In this document: piece by piece, positions 12,001-21,632 of the stretch
Layout: every line of letters begins with the position of its first letter
Numbering within the stretch: position 1 is the first letter of the stretch
Assembly: GCF_008831285.2 (NCBI RefSeq)
Contig: NC_045151.1
Coordinates: 6,397,682 to 6,461,681, forward strand
Source of the DNA: Nymphaea colorata
Lineage: Eukaryota; Streptophyta; Magnoliopsida; Nymphaeales; Nymphaeaceae
DNA: 64,000 nt
Reading direction: 5' to 3'
Made by a program: the position numbers and the translations under genes
The notes under the pieces: model-generated
The model's input: only the letters and a program-made list of their open reading frames with translations
Told to the model about the DNA's origin: nothing
Database searches by the model: none

Positions 12001-13312
12001 AGCCAAAAATATGGGATTGACTATCTTGAGACGTTCGCTCCCGTTGCTAAACTGAAGACAGTAAGGGTCATCTTAGCTCTGGCAGTACAAAAGAAGTGGA
12101 GCATGGACCAACTTGATGTCAAGAACGCCTTCTTGAATGGGCACCTTGAGGAAGAAGTCTATATGAGCATGCCGCCTGGATATGCGCAGAAAGGAAAGTG
12201 TTGTTATCTCAAGAAAGCATTGTATGGCCTCAAGCAGTCCCCTAGAGCGTGGTTTGAAAGACTAAGGGTTGTGATGAAGACTAATGGATATAAACAGGGA
12301 AATGGTGATCACACCCTCTTCATCAAGCAGAGAAATGGTCTGGTGAGCCTCCTACTAGTATATGTTGATGATATGATTGTCACAGGTGATGACGAAGAAG
12401 AAAAAAGGAAGATGAAAGAAACGTTAGCTGCTGAATTTGACCTCAAAGATTTGGGTAAACTGAGGTATTTTTTGGGAATTGAGATTGCTAGATCTGAGAC
12501 TGGTCTTGTTGGACCTTCTAAAAGAGACAGGTAAACTGGGATGCAGGCCCTTTCTTACTCCAATGGAGTCTGGCACAAGGATAAGTATCAAAACTGGGAC
12601 GATCTTGGATGAGGAAGGAAAAGGGAGGTATCAGCGACTGGTTGGTAAACTCATTTATCTCACCCTTACTCGCCCGGATATTACGTATGCTGTGGGTGTG
12701 TTAAGTCAGTTTATGCATGCCCCTACTGATTGTCATTGGAAAAGTGCTGAAAGAGTATTGGGATACTTAAAGAATGACCCAGGGAAAGGACTGCTCTATA
12801 CTCGACAAAGTCAACTCAGTATTGAAGGATACTCTGACGCCGACTGGGCAGGTTGCACAGATACTAGAAGGTCTACCACAGGATACTGCATCTTTCTTGG
12901 AGGTAACCTGGTGGTATGGAGAAGTAAAAGACAAGAAGTTTGTTCCAGGTCCAGTGCTGAGGCTGAATACAGGGCGGTTGCCATGGGGGTTACAGAAATG
13001 TTATGGCTCAAAATTCTGTTAGCAGATATTAGGGTGAAAATGGAAGAGAAGATGAGGATGTATTGTGACAACAAGTCGGCTATTAACTTGGCAAACAATC
13101 CAGTCTTGCACGACAGAACCAAACATGTGGAGATCGATCGCCATTTCATACGGGAACGCATAGATTTTAAGGAGTTGATCCTGCCCTACATGAAGTCTGA
13201 AGATCAAGTTGCTGATGTTTTAACTAAGTCTTTATGTACATCTCAATTTGAGAAAAATGTTAGCAAGCTTGGCATGTTTGACATGTATGCCAAGCTTGAG
13301 GGGGAGTGTTAA
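9034..13312 (+). pseudogene. Broken copia gag-pol polyprotein, element 1
   Basis: ATG at 9034 (MAEELAPKSD). Gag covers roughly residues 1-300, with a CCHC zinc knuckle at C253, C256, H261 and C266. The protease has DSGAT at D356. A GAG-pre-integrase zinc region follows, then integrase with D551, D614 and E650 (D-D35-E). RT has YVDD at 12361-12372. RNase H contains YSDADWAG, and the protein ends KLEGEC with a stop shared with the 3' LTR. Breaks: codon 932 is TAG (11827-11829) where element 2 has Trp, and a 23-bp loss after 12510 shifts the frame just after the RT core, closing at TAA 12532. The RNase H part continues open in another frame to 13312. It is not a functional single polyprotein, though gag, protease and integrase could still be made up to the TAG. 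Confidence 0.95.
13292..13306 (+). promoter_or_regulatory. Polypurine tract, element 1
   Basis: The purine run GAGGGGGAG ends right before the 3' LTR and would prime plus-strand DNA synthesis. It overlaps the last codons of pol (Glu-Gly-Glu). A 12-bp-arm inverted repeat lies immediately upstream (13264-13298). Confidence 0.8.
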
Positions 13313-13590
13313 AATAGATGTAATGGGGAACCGGGTCCATTTCTAGACCCGGTCCCATGGGGCACGGGTACCGAGGCCGGCTCGGTACCCTAGGCAGCAT
13401 TCTTCTCTCCCTCCTATATAATCTTCACTTAAGTGTAATTGTGTGATTAAGTGAAAATAATTTTTCTCTCTCCTAGGGTTGCGGTGTGCACCTAGGTCAG
13501 AGCTTCCCGTGGTTTTTTCCTCTTTTTGAGGTTTTTCCACGTATATCGTGTGTTCCTCTCTTCTTCTTTCGTGTGTTGCATGTTTCTACA
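13307..13590 (+). repeat. 3' LTR of copia element 1 (284 bp)
   Basis: Same length as the 5' LTR, with two transitions: G to A in the first hairpin and C to T in the CTCTTTCTGAGG segment. The first six bases also supply the last Cys codon and TAA stop of the pol frame. Confidence 0.95.
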
Positions 13591-14581
13591 GAAAAAAAAA
13601 ACATTTGCTTTCCTTTCGTAAAATTTGGAATTTATTTTAATAGAAAGCATAAAAAGGTAACAAAATGAAGAATCTTGAGTCCACTAAAGTGGCAGTTATA
13701 GCCACCAGCAGCCTGCAGCGTGCAGCTCCACTTTAATGATGAAATAAGAGAAATGATGATAGAAAAAGGTTGAACGATCTGAAAGTGAAAAAGGATGAAA
13801 TTGGACTTTGCCTCAAGAAAATAAAAGCTATTGGAGTTGTGAAAACCCGTATCAACAAAACAGAGAGAGAGAGAGAGAGAGAGACCACGACAACCAGATT
13901 GCACCAAAAGAAGAAAAAAGGGAGGAGTACAAGGAAACAAAACAAGTACTGTATTTTGATAGAGACCAACTCTTTTACGAATGTATATTTTTGAAAACAT
14001 GTCATACAAGAGGTACACAGTGTCCAACTCTTGAATACTTCATACTCTAAAAATGCTGCATCAGTAATGTCAACAAATATTGGTGTCAATGCCCAGACAA
14101 GTTTGAGACTGATACATCATGCTTTTTGCAATCAATAGCCAAAAATATTTCTAGCGAACATTTTCCACAACCCCTGGAGAGATAGTTCAATAATAGACCA
14201 AGGGTTAAGCAGGAAAACATAGCTTGTCTATTGGAACGATGATCTCAAATTGGTCTATTTTTTATATCATATAAATAATGAGCAGATTCAGCATAATTAG
14301 CAAGTCTGCATCAACGTTATCATCATCAGTCTCATTACTTTTCCCCAAGAACAAAGTTCTCTTAATTCCTTATGATCTGTCATATTACATGATAGAACTG
14401 GAAATTATGGTTCTTCTAACATGGGCTGATATTCCATAACATTCACACAAGCTAAGAAGATGCAATATCATGCTACTAGCAACGTAAGCAGAAAGATGCA
14501 ACAGATTCTGAACATAAACCAAACAGCTAAAACCAAATTTGATTTCAATATCCTTTAAGAATAATCAACATTTTGACATAC

Positions 14582-14674
14582 CTCCGCACAAATAAAACCT
14601 CTCTCAAAATCCGAGTGAATGGTACCAGCAGCTTGAGGTGCCTTCGTTTGCCGTCTGATTTGCCAGCATTTTAC
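14582..14674 (-). CDS. OLA1: OLA1 exon 10, TGS domain, residues 314-344
   Basis: Reads [20 protein letters not shown] and [11 protein letters not shown] between a TTAG acceptor and a GTATGT donor, both phase 0. This is the most conserved segment of the TGS domain, which contacts RNA and the ribosome in family members. The intron that follows is the largest (12.6 kb) and contains copia element 1. Confidence 0.94.
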
Positions 14675-16665
14675 CTAAGAAAAAATACAGTCCACATTAA
14701 TGCTACTGCTCATCAAGACAGTCTGGACTTCAAAGATTCTCTAAGCATGCCAATTAACAGAGGATGACAATAATAAGGTCCTATTTAGATACTGCAAACA
14801 CCCACCAGCTGGAAGTGGTGTGACTAAGTCATTTCAGAACAATTGATTGTAGAATATAAACCTTGTACACCATAATGCCTGTTCAGGATGTTAATGATGA
14901 AAGAAATAGGTACCTAGAAAAGCTGGCCCAAACTTATCTCAAACCAATTTTAACATAAATAACTGGATAGCAGTAACTTCTAAACAATACTAGAAGATGA
15001 CTCTATTCTAACCTCAAAAACCATCAAGAAGAATCAGCATAATAAATTGCATAGCTGCATGGGATAGGAAGTTATGATGGCTTAGCAAATTGATAGTTTC
15101 TAGACGAGGGCCAAGAACAAAAAGGACATAATGATACTTAGCTTTTCAACTTCTATATTGAAAAGAGACCATTTTTACAATTTACAGCACGATTCTTCTC
15201 AATTTTCTCCTTTCCTACTTTAAATTTCCCATTTATTAATATAAGGGCTTATTTCACAGTCCACAAAAAACTTATTTACTCTTACCACTCTCATTTATTA
15301 ATATATACGTGACGTAAGTCAAAACAACTTGAAACATGGCAAGAACACATAGGAAGCATAAACGACTAACTATCATGCAGTCTTCAAAAAATTGCTGCAA
15401 CTTAGTTGAACTGGGGTACGGGTGTGGCAGCAGACAATTTGCTTTTTTTTATCTCTTTGAATAATTGAGGACGAATTATAGCTTGTTAATTTTATTGTTT
15501 GCTAAGAATTTTCTATCATATATATATATAGAGAGAGAGAGATAGAGAGAGATATAGACAAATTGAATTTAGTTGGCCACTGAATATTAGTAGAATTTTT
15601 TTTTAAAACTGTCGATAAAAACACCTTGTAATGGAAGCATTATAACGGCTTATATATAGTCACGGTTTATCAGTTTTGTAAGGAGCATCAAACTAGTATA
15701 ATAGCTATGTAACAGAGGTACCACTAAAATAGTGCCGTACATATGTCAAATCAGTACGACTCGGTTACAGGTAGTGGTATACCGTAGGACATGCCTCGAG
15801 TGCACATACAGTCATGTCAAGTGCATTCAACATGCCCAAGGATGTACCCATCCATTTTTTCACTCGGCTAAAATTGACGAAGTTTATTTTTGAATAAGAT
15901 TTGGGGCTTCTTTTAAAAATCCCTGCATGTATACACGTGAAAGGGCCAAAATCGTCCACCCTCAACCATTTTCAAACCTTGAAAACCTCAGATAGAAAAC
16001 ATTGTGAAGTTTAGTGCTTCTTCGATAATATTCCAGTGACACTTCGGCAACTATGCATCTGACAGCAGCATCTCCAGGAGTCATTTTTATTTTCTCCAGC
16101 AACAGGTACGTCATTTTGTCTTTCTCTCTCCCTCTTTTTCTTTAATTCTTGCTCCCTAGTGTCTTCCTCCCTTTTTTCTATATTTCTCTCCATCTTTGTC
16201 ATGTTCATCCTCTCCCTTTCTTCTGTCTTCTGCTTCTTTTCTCTTTGACTTTGTGCCTGCCTTGCTTACTTTGCCTTTTTCTCTCACTGCTCTCTCTTTC
16301 TTGGTTTCCCTTCGTTTACCCTCTCCTTTGCTCAAGCTCACTCAGCAAGCTTGTGCTGGTCGGACAAATATGCTTGTGCTGCCCAAATAGAAAGCCAAGA
16401 TGCTAACCATATATATCACTAATTTGCAAAGGATATGAATATACTATCAATACGAATATGTGATTGTTTTTTTTATGTATTTATTAGTTTTTTTAGGCAT
16501 GCAAATGGCATTAATAATGCAAATGATATGCTATGTAACACTTTTGTGATCTTGTGTGTGAATACATTTAGTGTGTATGGTCATTTATGTTATATGTTTA
16601 CCACTCAATAAGTTTTCACTTTGCAGATCTGTTGCCATATAGGAGTTGAACGATATAATTTTGAA

Positions 16666-16696
<31 letters not shown>

Positions 16697-17249
16697 CACG
16701 CCCATGTCCCCATACCCAAGTTTTCTGAAAGTGCTCTGCATGCATACCCAAACCCATGTGACAGTTTCAAAGAGGTCAGAAAGTATGGACAGATGCAAAA
16801 ATGAACATATATGATTAGAAAAAAAAAAGGACTTGAAAATCTGACACAAAGATCAGATTCTTATAAGAGCTTTACGATTAACATTCTTAGTTCTCTCGAC
16901 TCAAAAAATTCCTAAATTTTAAAAAACTTAACACCATTTATGAGTCTTAGATTTAAAAACAAAACAAAAAATGAAGCAGACTAAATTTATTAACACAGTC
17001 GAATGTAAGAATGATCACCTAATACAAGAAGATTTGATCCATAAGGGAAAACAGTATCAATGAAGAGAGTACAAATAACATATACTATTGCACAGGAAAA
17101 GACACGGCAATGTCACATAAATACCACAACTATCAAACATAAATGCATGGGACAAGGACCTCAACAGAACACTGACAAGCAACCAAAATATAATCTATAT
17201 AGCTATAGTGATATGCTGAATAGAATATGCTTTGACATAAACTACTTAC
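14675..17249 (-). other. OLA1 intron 9 (2.6 kb)
   Basis: AT-rich. It contains a (GA)n tract at about 15530-15552, a pyrimidine-rich stretch at 16120-16330 and one copy of the microsatellite-linked dispersed repeat (16666-16772). No coding signal. Confidence 0.85.
16666..16772 (+). repeat. Microsatellite-linked dispersed repeat, copy a
   Basis: A (TG)n/(TA)n tract followed by a conserved module: CCCATGTCCCCATACCCAAG, a T-rich link with TCTGAAA, then CCCAAACCCATGTGACA. The same order recurs at 20165, 27998 and 33835. Confidence 0.5.
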
Positions 17250-17325
17250 CTCATCGGGCCCTGCAGTGAAAAAATATATGAGATTAATTGCAGCAAAGCC
17301 AGTCTTTATAATTTTAGGGAGAGCA
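17250..17325 (-). CDS. OLA1: OLA1 exon 9, start of TGS domain, residues 288-313
   Basis: Completes the split Ser codon, then reads [20 protein letters not shown] and AGPDE before a GTAAGT donor in phase 0. [11 protein letters not shown] is the conserved entry into the C-terminal TGS domain of YchF/OLA1. Confidence 0.94.
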
Positions 17326-17787
17326 CTGCAGTACCATAAATTTCAAACATCAGTGTACAGTTTAATATTGTTCCCCAGTAAAAACAGTAAAACCATCTCA
17401 AAATAAAACGTGAAGAAAATAAATGCTTAGAACAGTCAAAAGTTGTCCAATTTGCACAATGGCAAATAATCAGAATTCTATCGAAGCTTTTACAATTTAC
17501 GATTAGTAGAAACCCATATGGCAAGCAATAAGGGGAGAAGAGGAAAAAAGGACATCATGGGTAAAGTGTACACCCCAAGGCATGAAAATATTTGACCATT
17601 ATCAAGAACATAAACAGAAAATAAAAAATTAAGCTTAAAATAGCTGTTTATCATTTGGATACATCAAGTAATGCCAATTAAGAAACTATACAAATCTATG
17701 CAGATAAAAAAAAAACTCCTTGTCTCGTGCATGCAGAACACAGTATGTAAATTGTAAAGGAACTAAAACTCCCTGTCTTTTAATCGG

Positions 17788-18157
17788 TGTCACAAAAGAT
17801 GCATTTTTTCAAATAAAACGTGAAAAAAAGTGATAAATAAAATTCCCGTTTAAAACTCTAAAAATCATGTTTTTGAAAAAAAACGTTAAAACGAAAAAAC
17901 ACACGTTTTTTCACATTTTTTTCATGTTTTTATAATGCCAAACAGTTTTTTTTCATTTTCTATTTTTTAATTGTTGCAAATCTACTTATTTTTTTATGTT
18001 TGAGTTATTAGTTTCTCACTTATTTTATTTTTCCCTCATTTTTTTGTTTTTTAAAATTTTAAAATTTACTGTATTTTTCCCCTTTTTTCATGCTTGCCGT
18101 ATTATACTCGATAAAAACCTCTCCATTTAAAACTTTGAAACGTTAATTGTAACTATG
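17788..18157 (+). mobile_element. Diverged MITE-like copy
   Basis: Aligns by eye with the reverse complement of 40802-41197 over its whole length: GTCACAAAAGATGCATTTTTT at the left, the TTGCAAATCTACTTATT and GTTTGAGTTATTAGTTTCTC words in the middle, and CGTATTATACTCGATAAAAA near the right. Its terminal repeats are degraded (right end TTGTAACTATG), so it is an older copy. Confidence 0.65.
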
Positions 18158-20164
18158 CTTTTCATTATGATCCTGCAATGGTGTTATGTAAATTGTAAAG
18201 GAACTGAAACCAACTTGAAAAGCATGGTAGTACAAAGTACAAACTTGCTAATGGGTTTGATTTCTTATCAACTAACGAAATTCAACAAGACCACAGTATA
18301 TGCACTCATGGTATTAAACTATTAATCATTGTTCTCCAGAATAACCTTCACCAGCCCCAAATACTGCTCTAAACTTGACAGAAAGGCAAGCAAAAAAGGG
18401 AAGTCTTATGAGGTAGAATATCCTAACGGTGAAAATCAAACAACTAATCAGTTGGCACCTGAGCAAGCACTTGGTTATGACTCACAAGCAGGTGTCTCAA
18501 AGCAGAATAGTACAAGAAAGGTCATTTTAATCTGTAAGCGCAGGGACAATGGTATACGTGAAAACTTCAGTTAAAGTCATTACATGCAGATGAAGACAGG
18601 AAATATGACACAAATAAAGCACATCCACATAACCCTGATTTTCACCAAGGAAAATGACCAAAGATGAAAAACAAACGTGTTAGGGTCGTAAAAGACTGAC
18701 TAGGACAATAGTTACAAATATACATATTCCTCTTATGTAAGGTTTTTCTCAGTTGTTAATCAGGAAACCTGCGTTTCTTGGAAAAATCTCAGGAATTCAA
18801 AAATTAAAAATGCAGGTAAAATGCAGAAACAAATTTTATTAAAAAAACATTCATACCCAAGTAATACAATTATTAAAAATATCAGAAGAATATATTTTTA
18901 AAAATTTTTAAAATACTCTGGTAATTATTGTGAAAATGTGGTATTTTTTGTAAGAAATAGATTGGACATATTCAAAATACTGTAATACAATTGCTTCTAT
19001 CACTTCTTTAGTCAAAATGTTTTCTTTCTTTCAATTTTTTTGGTTCGTATTATTGTGATACTTTTGAAAATATCCTACATATTTGTAACTTCAATCTCAA
19101 TTAGTCAGGGCTTAAACAGTTCGAGTCAGTTCAAGTCAGTCAACTAACACAAAAACAATAGAAAAAATATAAAAATGCAATCAGATATATGAAGAATCAT
19201 AGCTCACCCTGTCTGCCCATGTGAAATCTCTTTATCTATCTCTTCTTGTGCCAAGTCGGTCTTTCTAGTGGGTTAGCTCTACATTGTCATTCAGATCTGT
19301 CTTCATTCTGGGGTTATATTTTGAACATTTAATGTCAAAATCCTCACTAATGAAAAAGTAAGCATATTCCAGATGTGTTTTGCTTTTGACATGTGAAATC
19401 TAAAGTTTGAAACTTTGAATATTGTCATATTATTATATTTCAGGATTATCCAAGATTTGGGATGTATTTAGAATTATCAAAGATCTGGGATGTGTCCAGA
19501 GGGCTTTCACTCAGAAGGAAAACATGATTTCTCTAGCATGGATTTTGGAAAGCCCATCCATCCAATTCTAATGATGAAGTAGATTGATGATAAGTTTATC
19601 AAAATCATTCTCATAAACATTCTATGTGGTATATTTGGGATGTTTGTTCTTTACCATTAGTGAGTCTCCTTATTACTTTATAGGTTTATGTCTATTAGAT
19701 ATTGTCTAATAACATATAAGTTATGAAACATGAAAACATTCTTTTGTTTGTTTGCTGAAAATCTTACATATATACATAGATACGTACATACACACACACA
19801 CACACACACAAATATGTATTCATACCCATAGATATCACATCTTTTTTTTTTACATATTTTGCACATTTATTCCTACACTGACCATTACAAAAAAAATTAA
19901 GAATGAAAATGGCATTTGGTGAATTTTTCTCCACATAGAAGAAACATGGGTTAGGAAGGAAGTAAAAAAGGCAATTATTGAACAAGTCATACCTTTTTCG
20001 TGGCAAAAGGGCAACGTGGATAATTTCTAACCCATTCCTTTTCAATGGGTTAGATTTCAGGATATTTTTCATTTTTTAAAACATTCCAAGTTCCAACATT
20101 TTCCTGAGATTCACATGAGAAAAACTTTGCCAAAAGATATCCAAGAGGGATATTCATGGCTATA

Positions 20165-20275
20165 ATGCACACACACACATACAAACACACACGTATTATG
20201 TTATGTCCCCACACCAAGTATTTTGAAATTGCACCACCCCGTGACTCCACCTGCACCTGTACCTATGTGACATAG
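20165..20275 (+). repeat. Microsatellite-linked dispersed repeat, copy b
   Basis: (CA)n tract, then CCCCACACCAAGTATTTTGA, CACCTGCACCTGTACC and TATGTGACATAG. Shares the module order with the other copies. Confidence 0.55.
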
Positions 20276-20677
20276 TTCAATGATTGGTAGGGACTAATCA
20301 ATGCAGCTGGTTGACTAATCCATGGTCCAAAACCTTACCAAATAGGTGGCTGTAGACAACTTGACTAACTTTAAAGTAAGGTGTCAGATAGTTGCCTAGG
20401 CAACAAAGTAAAACCACAAGAAAAAAAAAAAGTGACAATGAAACAGTCTCTAGGAGCAAACAGTCACGCAACAAGGGTCATGACAAAAAATGGTTAAGAT
20501 GGACCATCACACTCCACTAATGACAACCAATTTTAGGTTATAGCTGGATGGATCACCCTTTACAAGAAAAATAACGCTTTATCACATCCAAAGGTAAATG
20601 AGGCTTATCTAGACTGAATTATTGCGATCTGAAGCAACAAATTTATAAAAATCACATTAAGTGCAAACTCAACTGAC

Positions 20678-20794
20678 CTCTGCACCTTATTCTCTTCACA
20701 ATATTTTGCAGCTTCATCTTCAGGCATGTCTGCTAGTTTCCTCTCCAAAATGCAACTGAATGGGATAATTGGCTCGCCACCATGTTCTTGCACC
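20678..20794 (-). CDS. OLA1: OLA1 exon 8, G5 region, residues 249-287
   Basis: The first G completes the Trp codon split from exon 7. The exon then reads VQEHGGEPIIPFSCILERKL and ADMPEDEAAKYCEENKVQ, and ends with the first two bases of a Ser codon before a GTCAGT donor. FSC is the G5-like position. The acceptor (CCAAAG) is not pyrimidine-rich near the AG, but the frame and homology fix it. Copia element 2 inserted only about 190 bp upstream of this acceptor on the transcript. Confidence 0.92.
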
Positions 20795-20984
20795 CTTTGG
20801 CGACCACCGAATAAAAGCAAACAGTGATCTTTTATTACAAAAGGATAACCAGAATTTTGAAAAATATGCGGAACTATAAATGCACAAAGGTTGAACAGTT
20901 CATGCCCAATATTCTCAAATTTTGGATGGAAGACAAATTTTTTGCATCAGTAAACATTATTCCAATTCAAAATGGATTCCGTTT

Positions 20985-21262
20985 TGTTAACATATCATGT
21001 ATAGGGAACCGGGTCTGGATCCAGACCCGGTCCCATGGGCACGGGTACCGAGAGTGGCTCGGTACCCTAGGCGTTTTTCCCTCTTATTTAATCCCACTTA
21101 TGGTGTAATTGTTGATTAAGTGGAATAACATTTTCTCTCTCCTAGGGTTGCGGTTGTGCACCTAGGTTAGAGCTTCTCCGTGGTTTTTCACCTCTCTTAG
21201 AGGTTTTCCACGTATATTGTGTGTTCCTTTTCTTTCTCTCCATCTTGGTGTGTGTTTCTACA
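20985..21262 (+). repeat. 5' LTR of copia element 2 (278 bp)
   Basis: Starts TGTTAACATATC and ends TTTCTACA. It carries a perfect 24-nt palindrome at 21008-21031 and a hairpin with 10-bp arms at 21043-21067, at the same relative place as in element 1. Confidence 0.95.
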
Positions 21263-21275
21263 TGGTATCAGAGCC
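21263..21275 (+). promoter_or_regulatory. Primer binding site, element 2
   Basis: TGGTATCAGAGCC abuts the LTR end, complementary to initiator tRNA-Met. Confidence 0.93.
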
Positions 21276-21450
21276 AACGCGTGAGAGATCGTTGGTGTGA
21301 TAGTCGTGTTTCCGCCGTGTTTCTTTGCCGCTGCTGTTTCTGCCATTTTTTTTCTGCCGCTGCTGCGCCGCCACCGTCCAGCGCTGCCAGCTGCGCCGCC
21401 ATCGTCCAGCGCGGTTGTTCTCTGCTGCGTTGCCGCTGTCCAGCGCTGCC

Positions 21451-21513
21451 GTCGCCCATTTCAGCGCCGCCGTCGCCCATTTCAGCGCCGCCGTCGCCCA
21501 TTTCAGCGCCGCC
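21451..21513 (+). repeat. Three exact 21-bp repeats in the leader of element 2
   Basis: Three head-to-tail copies of a 21-bp GC-rich unit (beginning gtcgcccatttcagc) at 21451, 21472 and 21493, in the untranslated leader between PBS and gag. The whole leader of both elements is GCCGCC-rich, unlike the AT-rich host introns. Confidence 0.9.
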
Positions 21514-21632
21514 GCCGTCCCGCGCCAACGCTGCCCACCGCCGTCGCTCTCTTCCACACCGCCGCCGTCCAGCGCCGCTGCCTCTTGTTTGTCGTCTCTG
21601 GTGCTGGGTATTATTTCTCCTTGGTGATTGTG

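Larger units (their letters stand above)
8365..13590 (+). mobile_element. Copia LTR retrotransposon, element 1 (5226 bp), defective
   Basis: Complete structure: 284-bp LTRs, a tRNA-Met primer binding site, a gag-pol frame in the order gag, protease, integrase, RT, RNase H, and a purine-rich tract. The 5-bp target duplication gaaaa lies at 8360-8364 and 13591-13595. The integrase-before-RT order defines Ty1/copia. It sits in OLA1 intron 10 in the opposite orientation to the gene. The LTRs differ at only two positions. The frame is broken by a TAG at 11827 and by a 23-bp deletion at 12510/12511 relative to element 2. It may still be mobilised in trans. Confidence 0.97.
1969..14581 (-). other. 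OLA1 intron 10 (12.6 kb) with copia element 1
   Basis: Bounded by GTATGT at 14581 and CAG at 1969. Apart from copia element 1 (8365-13590) it contains a (TA)n tract at 2471-2524, a degenerate MITE copy near 3198-3440, a (CA)n tract near 6098-6121, a 68-bp tandem duplication (6671-6806), and a possible old LTR fragment (6880-7660). The remaining parts (3.4-6 kb, 7.7-8.3 kb, 13.6-14.5 kb) are AT-rich with no coding signal I can support. Confidence 0.85.
17326..20677 (-). other. OLA1 intron 8 (3.4 kb)
   Basis: Holds a MITE-like copy (17788-18157), a (CA)n tract at about 19791-19810 and a copy of the microsatellite-linked dispersed repeat (20165-20275). The rest is AT-rich with nothing recognised. 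Confidence 0.85.

Noticed and set aside
13632-14089. Minus-strand frames of 118-131 codons with hydrophobic runs
   Set aside because: They come from AT-rich intron sequence and a (GA)n tract, with no family features or conserved context.
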